A stretch of 64,000 bases of DNA, taken from Tomocerus qinae (lineage: Eukaryota > Arthropoda > Collembola > Entomobryomorpha > Tomoceridae). The DNA lies in the NCBI GenBank assembly GCA_020055645.1, contig CM034547.1, positions 63,957,884 to 64,021,883 of the forward strand, written 5' to 3'. Of the stretch, positions 50,410-61,788 are shown in pieces. The first letter of the stretch is position 1, and the number at the start of each line of letters is the position of its first letter. The translations under genes were made by a program, and so were the position numbers. The notes under the pieces are model-generated. The model searched no databases. It was given only the letters and a program-made list of their open reading frames with translations, and had not been told where the DNA came from.

Positions 50410-51825
50410 TCTGGTAAACAGTATTAAAATGAAAATTCAATTCACAGTTCAACTGCGATTAGGTTTTGAACTTAGTATTTGCATAACAATAAGGGGTTTC
50501 AAGCATATTTTAAGAAGTACTCATTCCAATCGAACCAATTAAGTAAAAAGTCAATTTTATTGCTCGTTGGTTGAATGTACCACTTATTTTCTAATTTTGT
50601 CGCCAAAAGTATCACTAAAACGAGGTAATCAGCTTCGCGCAAATTTTCAAATAATGGAAATTACATGGGGAAATGGGGCGGAGTGAGAATGAGTACAAGC
50701 AGTGAGTGAAATAAGGATGATTTTCGTTCCTTTTTTGTAAGTAATAAGTGAGCCCGCAATTGAGTATTTTCGCATGCGCAATGCAAATATTTTATGAGTG
50801 AATTGAGCAAAAGAGAAACTTGAGCGGAAAAAGTTACTCATTTTTTGTGCTTTGAAACGCCTTAATGTATTGCCATGCATAATTCTTAAGTATAACTCAC
50901 CCAGTTTGCGCTAGCTGTATATTTAAGATTGCATGTTTAGGTTGTGTTAACTAAAATAGTGGAAATGTGATGTGCCAAAAGATGAGCTGTGGTTTGTGCT
51001 GGCTGTTGCATTTGCATACATAGTAGGATGTTCATGATAAGTAAATGGCAAAGATTCTTACGTAAACTTAACATTTTTATTAATTTTTTACCTCGTAATT
51101 GCATCAGCAACAGACTCATTCATTCCCAAACTCATTACAGTAATGAGTTTCATGGTTATGATGGTTATCAATAATGACATTACCGATAACCAGCATAGTT
51201 AATTTAGAGTTTGATAAAAATTATTTATATGGAGAATATCATAAGGAAAGGGAGTATTTTTTGGTCGCTTGTAATTTGGAGTGCAAAAGTCAGATCTTTT
51301 TCTTCTGAAATGGTAATTATATAACAAAGAAACAAAAGCAAAAAATGTATAAGGAAGACTGTATGGGTCGTTATTAATGACGCACCTTGTGAAAAAGAAG
51401 TACATGATATATATTGTAAACATTTTCATAAAATATTAAAAAATTGCTATCAGTTTTCATATCGTAGCAGAGTATGAATGTGTGACATTTAAATTGTCTT
51501 TGAATAAGGTTTGCGTTTGTCGCTTTATTTCATCGTAATCACATATAGCTAATAAAAACATGTATGTTACCTCTATATTTACATTGTATACACATGTCAT
51601 ATACATAATTGTAAAATCAATTTCGGATTGATAATAGCTACTTATAACCAGTTATATGTAGCCAGCAATAATTATTATATCATGATATATCGTTATCAAT
51701 GATGTAAAAGTATGTGTACTACAGGAAAAATGTGTAAAATAGTGTACAAGTGATCTTTTCCGAAAATTATTTTTTATCTTCTCGCTTCACCGACAGGATG
51801 ATAAAACTTGTTGAACTTCTTCATT
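50410..51825. other. Non-coding, 3' flank of MIOX
   Basis: No gene recognised. MIOX 3' untranslated sequence probably occupies the right end, just left of 51826. Confidence 0.5.
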
Positions 51826-53367
51826 CTACCATTCTAAAACTCCAGGTACGTATTTGTCGATGAGACTCTGATAGTATGGTTTCAAGGCTTCAATATCAGG
51901 GAGTTCGCTTGATTTCGTGTACAAGTCGTATTTACTGCAAATACGATAATCTTATTAATGGGATACTACCACATATAGCGATAAGAAAAGTGATTATTTG
52001 CGATACTGCAGACATCAATGCGAATTAATTTTGCTAATCTGCAATCTGTCATTAATCGAGTGCAAATTATGGTCAGCAAAGGAGTAATTTGATAAGACTT
52101 ACTTGAATTCTAAAACCCACGGCAGCATTTTGATGTCCTTCTCTTCACAAAGGTGACGGTAATCATTTCCAGAATGCCATGGATAAAACGAATGGAATCT
52201 GTCCGCAATACAAAAATTATCAAATTATATCAACTGATTATAACTTTAATTAGTAGATTGCTGTATAATATATCTTACCTTATCATGTATAGACCTTCTT
52301 CAGGGATCGTTGCCTTATTGTGCTTCAAAACTCGATATAAGTATTCATCATGACCCCATGACATTGTAATATTTGAAAGACCAATATTTGGCTTGTAGAT
52401 TCCATATTTGGTGCTATATAAACAAATTCGGTTAAGATTTGCAAAAATGACTGCAGATACAATAATGGGCTATTTTCTTAACGCCTTACTTGTAACGAGA
52501 ATCATTCAAATCCGGATTTTTGACAAAACTTGTGTCCCGGTAAACGATAGAATCTGCGTATTCACACCCAACTGCAAAAGTATCACCGACTGTTGCCCAT
52601 TGTGGCTCGCCGTAAAATGCCATAACCTTTTAGGCAAAAAATCCACTGTCAGTTAAGATTTTATATTATGGAAAAGAAGCGATTCACAAGTAGAACGAAA
52701 ATCAATAGGATTTTACCTTTCCTAAATCATGGATTAGTCCAACAAGATGAAACCAGTCATGATCAGGATGTTCTTGACGAATTCTTTCTGCTGTTTGAAA
52801 AGCGTGAACGATATTTGGAATATCAACATCTGGGTCGCTCTCATCAACCAAGTCATTTAATTTATCCAGAGCGTCCATTATATTCATCTGTAGGTTACAT
52901 TTGCATGTATAATTATAGGACTGCACATGGATATTGGATGCGACATGAAGCATTGCATTGAAATTGAAACTATTGAATATAGTAGAATAGTAGAAGCAAG
53001 TGAATTTTACCTTGAATTTGTCGAAACGAGTCCAGTGATCAATTCGACCTTTTACGAAGTCAAAAGTCATATTGGTGTGCATATCCAAGTATGTTTTCCG
53101 AACGCGTTCTTTAATGGGATCATTAACATCAATGGAATAATCCCGATAGTTTCCAATGGCCTTGGCTGCAAATGTTGGTTCCGGTCGTAAATGTTCCGAG
53201 GGATCGACATATGCAATTTTTTCTCGGGTGTTCTGTTAAAATAGGTTTGAAATAATAAAAGCTTATAATTTTTGTCAAATTCATTGAGTTCTTTAAACAA
53301 ATTTGGACAAATCTAAGTTGAAATGCTTCTTTAATTTTCTTACCGACATCACCGCACCTGTACTCAT
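51826..53367 (-). CDS. MIOX: myo-Inositol oxygenase
   Basis: Seven minus-strand exons join in frame: 53367-53344, 53232-53011, 52887-52717, 52626-52490, 52413-52279, 52198-52103 and 51934-51826. They encode 297 residues, 12 more than human MIOX, all at the N-terminus. The enzyme is a cytosolic mixed-valent di-iron oxygenase that converts myo-inositol and O2 to D-glucuronate, the first step of inositol breakdown. All six iron ligands can be placed with a constant shift of 12 from the human protein: His110 (HAFQTAE), His135 and Asp136 (GLIHDLGK), His206 (SWGHDEY), His232 (RFHSFYPWH) and Asp265 (FNKYDLYTK). The C-terminus GVLEW also fits the family. Introns are 76-168 bp. The first exon codes for only eight residues; its ATG is preceded by no other in the immediate leader. 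The gene looks intact and ordinary. Confidence 0.97.
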
Positions 53368-54984
53368 GATGATGGATTTAATTTATAGCTTGAAGTTATA
53401 TAGTAATAAAGTTTAAAATAGTTATAGTACTCAAGTACTCAACTACACACAAACTATGAGCTGGGCTGGAGTTATCAAAAAGTATAAATGTATAATCTTA
53501 GATTTCAAATGGTTTTCAACAAAAAGTAGAAAAGGCGGATTAGTGGAAGTATGTAGACAATTAAAACAGCTTGTCACTTGAAGAGCAAGCTGAGTGGGAG
53601 CGAGTATGAGAAGGGATTAATGATTTGAAAAACGTTCAGAAATTTTCAATTTATATACTGGCGAAAATAATGATCAATTTGCAATCGATTGACTCAAAAG
53701 CTGTAAAGGATAAAATCGGTTTGTTCAAGATAACATTTCTGTAAGGAAAATCCATGTAAAACTTCAATCATCTATCACATTACTCGCTTACATTTGAACT
53801 TTGTTGACTTTAGTTTTCTGTCAATCATTTCATGATTAGGTACTACAATAGTCATATCATAAAATATGTATTACATTAGTAATAATATTTAAACTCATGG
53901 GAGGATTGTACAAGGCTCAAACAGATTAATGTAACGTAGTACTCGAGTAACATCCGTGGAGTATTTTTGATGGATGATGTACTAAGTGTTCTACGTTCTA
54001 CTTGATATACCCAATCAATCACAGATCACAGATCAAGTTTACTCTTCGGATGATATCACTCCTTTTGGGTACATACAAACTCAGCTTTAACAAGCAAATT
54101 AATCGCCTTCACACACACATCTTCACTTTTTTGACGTGGCACTTGTCAACGATCAAATCCTAATGCTATTTTTAATGCAAACCAAGCAAAATCAGTTAGA
54201 CCTTGTTAACGTTCTACTACTGCGACACAAATGTACATTTTACAAATAACCACAAACTATGTCTATGTCTACACTATTTGCTGACTTCTACGACAGAAAC
54301 GGTAGCCCGACAATCCATATCATTATTAGATAATAAATAAGACTGCTGCATGACCACTATTAAAATTAGAGGTAAAGGGGTGCACATTCTCTATCTGGAG
54401 TCATATCATTTGCATACCATCATGACGTAAGCAGGTGAGAGTAGAGGAGAGAAAGCTAATTGCGACTTTACGACCCATTATTAGTGGGTGGTGGATAACA
54501 AGTCAGATATATAACGCAAGAGACAATAATGTTAATTTGTTAATTATCTGTACTTTTGGAATGAATCTTCAAAGAATTTTTCATTTTGACAGCCACATTG
54601 GAATTATTGTGATCTTAATATTACATCATCACTTTTTATTCTAATAACCTACGACCTACATCATAATTGAAATAAATACATATAATAAATCTGGTACTGG
54701 TACCATAACACAACATCTTCACTGATTGTATTGAGGTCGCTTAGGTTGTGTATGTACCAGGCATAAAAATACCTACGTCTACATACAGTGGTATAAAATT
54801 ATTAATTACTTTTCAATTTAAATAGTATCATCTTGTCTCTTAGCTTTGATGTCTCAAATATTTAGACAGTTTCTCATGCATATAATACCTACCTATTTAC
54901 ATTAAACCCTCCCCTCCCGTGTTTACAGAAGTTCGCAATCAGAAAATTTGGGGCTGCGAGCAAGTCCCTTACTTAATTAGTACG

Positions 54985-55155
54985 TAGAAAACTGATAAGC
55001 GCCGCAGCCATAAAATTTTTTTTGGGGTGGGGGGACAGAGAAAAAACATTATGCGCAAAAATTTTAGCGATTTTATGCGTTTTTACACAAAAAATTTCTT
55101 TTTCTCGATTTCGGCACGTGTACCCGTGTCCCCCCTCGCTGCGGCCCTGAAACTG
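54985..55155 (-). repeat. Dispersed repeat family, divergent copy 5
   Basis: On the minus strand it begins CAGGGCCGCAGCGAGGGGGG. It then has the GCCGAAATCGAGAAAAAG and AAATTTTTTGTG words that correspond to the CCCGAAAxCCAAGAAAAA core of the other copies, followed by CGCATAAAATCGC. The C/G-rich end could be a transposon terminus; the other end is not defined. Confidence 0.45.
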
Positions 55156-57166
55156 AAACTGATACTCAGATTCTTTAAAAAAAATAATGCATAATCCACA
55201 GGAAAACTGACAATTAAGACGGGTGAAGCTCTGATTATATAAAGACAATAATAATAAATAAGTACTTTACCATCATATTTTATAATAGCTCACATTATAA
55301 TATGGTTATGATTTGTCTGATATGTTATGATACTTCCGTGATGTATACATATTAATGCTTTTCATATAGGAAAATGGAAATTATGGACACTGCAGTGCAG
55401 AATAAAACCATAAATATTATAAAAGAAATACGCTAGCTCTAGTTAGTACCCATGCAGTAGCATTTAATAGATCCAAAATAGTCGCTGGAAGATCGTTTAA
55501 TCTATTTAGTGATGCTTAATTGAAATTATGAATACAATAATGTCATATTATAATGGTCAAGGATAGTAACTTAAGCAGTGGCAGTTGTCTCGTTTCGTTT
55601 ATACTTAGTGAGCATTGCATAGTAAAGATACATTGAATGAGCTATATATTACATTGATAAGTGATGTATACAAACAAAACCTACAAGGATTTATTATGTC
55701 AACATTTGTGAAGCAGGCAGCAGAAAAACTTTATCTATACACTGAAGTTATAAAATTTTAATCACATGCAACCAGAGTCATTTAGGTCAAGACTTGAAAG
55801 GGATTGCTTGGTTCATCGTTTGTTTGTATAGCTAATGATAATAGTAGTAGTAATAGTAATCCGACGAACTATGATGCGTAATTGTGGCAAAGAGTACCTA
55901 AACTCAGATTGTGGTACGATAAGAAGCCTCCTGAGACCCAGTTGTATTGGGCAATAATAATAGCGTGACAATTATTTCATCTCACAAAAAATTATGAAAT
56001 TGCTGCCCTTGTGTTCATGTTTTAAATATGCAAAAAATATTCATTCAATCAACTTTGCAATGCTGTTCCATACATTTACAGAAGCGTCAATATGTCAATA
56101 TTGTCCATAGATATAGAGTCGAATGCCGCCTCCAAATCATTCTGTCTACTGTCTGAGTATCTTTCGCTGTCAAGCATTCCATATACTAATAAATGACATA
56201 CAGAATACCTTAATATTTATCATTTGAATTCTAACTCAGAAATGAAGAATCAATCAGGAATAAGTGTAAACATGACAGACTACAATACAGAGACAAGTAG
56301 ACAGACACAACTGACATAATCATACACAGATTACAGAGAATGAGCATATGCATTTACCTTTGTGGAGTCACGAAGTTTAAATAAGAATTCATTCTATCTC
56401 TAGTATTACATCCAATTGTGTTATATACTTCAATTAGTATTTACTTAAAGGTCTGGTTCTCACTGACTTTTACTGACTAAAGGAGATAATGATTCTATTA
56501 TTATTCGGTCACAAGTGTCACATTAAATCAACAAAGAAATCATGCCAATTAACTAAAAATAGAACCAGTATTTATTTGCGGATTAACTTTTGTCGGGTGT
56601 TCCTTATCAGTACCATAAATAACCGGATCAATCTGAAACTACTAACACTTAGTAGCTATATATAGCTGGCTGATAGCGATAATCAAACGAATGTAAAATT
56701 GAATTTAGTATGAAAGGCCCAGCACAAACGGAGATTTAATATTTTGCCAGTCTATGAAATGGCATCAAGCAGAACTCAGAAGTCTCCCTACGAGTACGCA
56801 CATAGTATATAATATGGCTTAGCATTCTACATCGTACATACAAGTCAGACAAAGAATAAGTTTATTCAATATGTCTGTAATGATGAAATTAACGATAGAC
56901 TATACATAGATGACCTTATAAATTTGTTAGTTTTTGGCGAAAGAACACTTAATAAAAATGACTGCATTTAAAAGGTATTTCTGGTGATAGTAGCTAAATG
57001 TTGTAATAAATATTAATTTCTTATGTGCATAGATACGCATAAGAAACTAATAATATTTACTAAGCATACGCTCATGGTCAAGGTTGAAAAGTAACTTATC
57101 TAAAGAACTTATAAATCTTATCTGTAGAACTAATCAGAATATATAATCTTAGCTTTTAAGCAAGGA

Positions 57167-57345
57167 CGTATTGAGGATTTTATTAGGGTGATTTACAAAC
57201 TGAAAGTTTGAGAAAAAATTCTCAAAATGCCAAAAAACTTGCGCTTTTTGTAATTTTGGGCCATTTAAAGCTATTTTTGACTCATTTTTATCCAAAAAGG
57301 CGAAAACGTATCATGGCATTATAGCCCTCCCCGAAACTCTTTTCT
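57167..57345 (+). repeat. Dispersed repeat family, copy 3
   Basis: Begins AAGGACGTATTGAGGATTTT and continues with TTCTCAAAATGCCAAAAAAC, TTTGGGCCATTTAAAGC and TATTTTTGACTC, in the same order as in copies 1 and 2. No coding capacity. Confidence 0.5.
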
Positions 57346-58254
57346 GTGTACTTGAATGCTTTTAAGCACTTCCTATCTCGTATTGCGAACTTCATCCAAA
57401 AACTGACGTAAGACACGGGCCTGATTACCATGCCATGGAGAGGGTTAATCACCGATTTTAAAACGAATCTTCAGTAGCCCCAAGGAGCCTTAATGTTACA
57501 ATGACGGTTTACTTTGCGTAGCCCTCAGAATTTAAGACTAAGTTCATAATACCCAGTCCTACTTAAGTTTAAGGATGAAGTTCGTCATACGAGCCTTAAA
57601 CTCGGAGAATTTAAGTGAAAATATTGAAAAATAGATCATGATTATTTAACCAACCTGATAAGTAGCGAGACCACTATGTAATGTTCCCAGCATTTTAGAC
57701 AATGACTCAGGAAGGACTTAGATAGGACTTAAAGGCACTTGCAGGCGTTTATAAAGTCTTCTTCACAATACCAGCAATTCGATAAGAACAAATGCTTTTA
57801 AGATTGTTAATTCTACTAGGACATTCTTAAATATCCAATTCCTCTTAAATAATGAGATGTTGCATATCCATTCTGCTTTATATAGTGCCTACTACCCTAC
57901 CTACTTCTCGCTAGACTCACTTCTACTGTCACTGTACTAAAACAAGTATAAGCACTACTTGAGCAAGATTCTCTCCAGTGGGTTATCTACTCTTAGTCTA
58001 TTGCATTATGTTATTAAAATCAAAAAATGCAGCAGTCAAGGGGCAAGGTCAGGGACTGGGAATGATCAAACTAAGTAGCTAAGTCTAACAAGCATTTAAT
58101 CACTAATTTACATTAATCTCCTTCATGGGCAGTACTGATTAAATGATAAAAAAGCAAACTTTACAAAATTATACAGGATGGTCAAAGATTGATCATAGTA
58201 TTCATAATCAATTTATAGGTTGGCCCAAGCAAGTATACAGAACTAAGTTTTAGG

Positions 58255-58442
58255 AAGGGATAAAATTTTGTATATGAATTTTCACTAAAATTTTTGGCTT
58301 TTTTTGACGAAAAAGTGGGTCCACATTGCAAAATGGCCTAAAATTGGCAAATAACCATGCGAAAAGAATTTTGAGAAAAAATTTCTTTTTTCTTGGTTTT
58401 CGGGAGGGAAAGACATTAAAGCTCCCTTCAATACGTCCTTAG
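58255..58442 (-). repeat. Dispersed repeat family, copy 4
   Basis: Read on the minus strand it begins AAGGACGTATTGAAGGGAG and continues CCCTCCCGAAAACCAAGAAA, TTTTTTCTCAAAATTC and TTTTAGGCCATTTTGCA. This orientation matches copies 1-3 and is opposite to copy 3 on the chromosome, about 1 kb away. Confidence 0.55.
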
Positions 58443-60550
58443 TTTGGCGTTTAAAACTTCTCGGTTTTTGTTGAGATACGAGTTACAAACCATACGGAAG
58501 AGAACAATGCGACACAATCCAGACCTGCACAATGACACAACGCAGACCCTCCCAGCTCCAATAAAGTACATCGTCCACCATATAGAAATCCTATTAATGT
58601 TTTCAATAATGTACCCCAACGCATACCTGCATGCGCTAAATTTAGTACATGGAGGTATGTGTTAGGGTACATAACAATAACCATAACCAAAGCAATTCAG
58701 TTCACACATTCCATTCTGTGTGTGGTACATGGTGGTACATATAGTAGAAAAAGTAAAATGGAAAATTTTACTCTATTGTAGCCAAAAGATTTAAAGATAC
58801 ATGATATGATATTCTATTTACTCCCCTGCAGATGGATCAATAATCAATATTGTATTTAATTTATCTGCATCAAATCTAGACGCTTTGCCTAGTCCGCCAT
58901 CTATCTTACCATTACGTTGCATGCAAGTTAAAAAGTTACATTATACAGAGAAGTTTATATCTTTTCTGTGTCATATTATTTATTTGTTTCTTCAAATTAC
59001 CAAAAATTTTGAAGATACAATGGAAGAAAAATTCATTATCATGGATATTGAAGCTTTTTGTTGAAACGCGTCTGCGCGGATACAATGCAAGATGTTGACA
59101 TTCTATGTATGTCAACATTTAATGTGTTTTGAGTCGTAAAACATCAGTTTAGCACACAATAGGTACGGTACATTATTGTAATATTACTAGGCCATCAGAG
59201 CTGCTATTAAATTTCGACAGATTTAAGTGTCAACATTTTGGTTGAAATTCAAAATATGCTAATACTAATTCAGAGCTTAGTTAATTTTTTGTATGTATGT
59301 ATGCTTTTACGATCGCCCTACCATACATACATACATAGATATATACTAGTTGAATCCTAGCACACAAAGTGTGCTAGAAAATGTTGAAATGAGTAAATTT
59401 CTAGCTACTGCGCAATTTCATGGACCGTTGATTAGACTCAGTACTGATAGTCTAGTCTTTGGTCATTAATTACAAAATATTCCCGTTACTCATTAGTTAC
59501 AAAATATTACGGATAAATATACAAACCTTAATACATTAATACAGAATTCCATGCGCATGTCCCACTTTTGTTTAAAAGATTATGTTTATGTAGAGTAAAG
59601 ATAAAGATAGGTAGGTAAATTTATTGCTTTATCAAGTCTACGATTATAATATAGATTCACATTTTATTGGCCTCTATAAATTGCGAAACTTGATGGGACA
59701 ATGTAAAATTTAATAAACAGTGGTAAACGTTGCAGTAAACCAGCGTTATTGATCAAAAAACTTGATTTCAGTGTGCCCCAATAGTATAGAAAAGAGTTAA
59801 TTACTCGGGGGTCAAAGGTCATATCGATGCCCATTTTGTCCATTCCCGAACTCATAGTTCATCATTGTCCATAGAACACGTGTTGAAAGTTTCATAAGTT
59901 ATCTCAATCCATTTGAAAGTTTTATGTACTATACACTTAACTCATTTAACGAAGAAATCAAACGGAAACTGCTAAAAGGAACCAATAACTGTGAACTTTG
60001 ACAAGTGAACGGTGGTTAAGATTTAGGATTCTCTAAAAGTCATTATTATTGGTTACTTGGCTAAATTGAAGAATACTAATTAAATTAAATTAACCAATTA
60101 GATTTTATGCGAAATGAAAGCCTTGTTATAAATCAATTCTTAAAACCCTGAAATAATATAATTTATTTATTAGCTACGTACACCTAAACAATCTGCAATA
60201 AACTCAGAATATATATTTGAGAAGGTATACTATATAATCGAAATTTTGTAAGTCAAGGCCTGGAGAATAAAAGTTTATGAAGAGACAATACATAAATTCA
60301 TTGTCATTTATGAATCCAGTTTATAAAAGATGACACGTTAAGAACAATTTTACTCGTTTTAGGGTTCAAAAACATTTTTGTTTCATACTAACAAATGTTG
60401 CAAAATATCCCAGACTTTGGTTCAGCCAGACTATCCACTACGTTGATTGGTGTATGCGTAGTTTGTGTATAGTGTGTCGGTGTGTGTTCAGTTCAGTCAA
60501 GTTCAGTGTTCACTATCCTTATCAATTTAATTCAATCTCAAATCCAATCA

Positions 60551-61788
60551 TCAGAAGTAAAAGTCGTCTCTCTGAAAACCATAAAAAAGTAAATGATTTA
60601 GAAAACCGTATAAAATAAATGATTTAGATTAAGAATCATAAATTGATATTGTGATTTCGGAATATTCCAGATTCCAGATTTTGATTTGACTACTATTTTT
60701 GGGCATTGACTTTAGTAGTTTATAACTTTCAAAAATGGAACATTTTATGTATGTCTGAACAGGTTCTATTTTATGCTATTACTACATATATCTTATCTTT
60801 AAATATAGTAAACTGTGAAAAGCGGAGCAACATGACGACATACCGTAGAATTGTATTCCATTATGTGCTTTCTGATTGCTGAAGAGTTTACCCATGTCAC
60901 GAAATCTTCCATATTTCTATAAAAACAAAAATAATTAAGTTTTTCATTTTTGGCTACAACTTTTTTCAACCTTTAGTAAATTAGTAAACTACAAAAATAC
61001 ACTAAATACAAAAATGCAATGTATATACAATGATATAGTGCAAGCTGGAAAATGCTTACCGGGTTACAAGAAAGGCTGGATCTTTTACAATTTCAATTCC
61101 AACTCGAACATGCCCTTGCTCAATAAATTTTGTGGCATCTTTTACAGTTTGGGCCATTTTGCTACGAACCATTACCACAGGGAGGCGTCTCCTACAAAAA
61201 CTGGATGCGGTTATTTTGTCCACAAGTTCCAACGTATCTTTCGTAGGAATAAGACCAATTTGATATCTAAGATTAAAACAATGTTAAATTGTTAGATTCT
61301 TATGCCATGCGTGCGATAAAACTTTTAAAATTGGTAAACTTACAATTTTTCTAATAATTGGGCACCAAACTCTACTCTTTCTGGGCATTTTGGGTCCAAA
61401 TTTTTTATCTTCGAGGCCAATTCACGAAGTTTTCTGGACAGTTTATTATACCTGTTTAAATTACCAACAATGATGAATGAGCATTAAGGATTAAAATACA
61501 CGTTACATATTACGTATGCCAGCATAGTTTCATGGCCATGGCATGGCATAATGTATACAAATAATAATATATACAATAATTTTATAAATTGTAAATTATT
61601 TTGCAAATGCAAATCAATCAATCAAAATCAAGATCAAGAGTCAAGACTTACTTTGTATAATCTTCTCGTTTCTGTATATGATAGCGTCTCAATATTTTTA
61701 CTTCATGTAAGTTGTTATCCGCTTCCCAGTTAATAAAATCAACTTTTTTGAGAAGTTTTTGTTCATGAAATTTTAACTTTCTGACCAT
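60551..61788 (-). CDS. IMP3: U3 small nucleolar ribonucleoprotein IMP3
   Basis: Five minus-strand exons join in frame: 61788-61652, 61451-61344, 61266-61060, 60916-60844 and 60571-60551. They give 181 residues (human 184). The protein opens [18 protein letters not shown], nearly the same as human IMP3, has the REDYTKYN block at 41-48, and carries an S4 RNA-binding domain at about 107-170 (SSFCRRRLP, then IEQGHVRVG and DPAFLVTR, then MEDFVTWV). IMP3 acts in the nucleolus with IMP4 and MPP10, helping U3 snoRNA pair with pre-rRNA for 18S processing. The last exon codes for only six residues plus stop (RDDFYF), after a 272-bp intron; it was found because IMP3 proteins end in an RDDFDL-like tail and a TTTTCAG acceptor precedes it. 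Reading through the exon 4 donor instead would give a different, unconserved tail. Confidence 0.96.

Larger units (their letters stand above)
53368..60550. other. Intergenic DNA between MIOX and IMP3
   Basis: No coding exon recognised in about 7 kb. It contains three copies of the dispersed repeat family (listed separately) and a small hairpin-like pair of TATGTATG / CATACATA runs at about 59291-59336. Confidence 0.5.

Noticed and set aside
52668..53190. Plus-strand frames opposite MIOX
   Set aside because: They are the reverse of MIOX exons 2 and 3 and have no features of their own.
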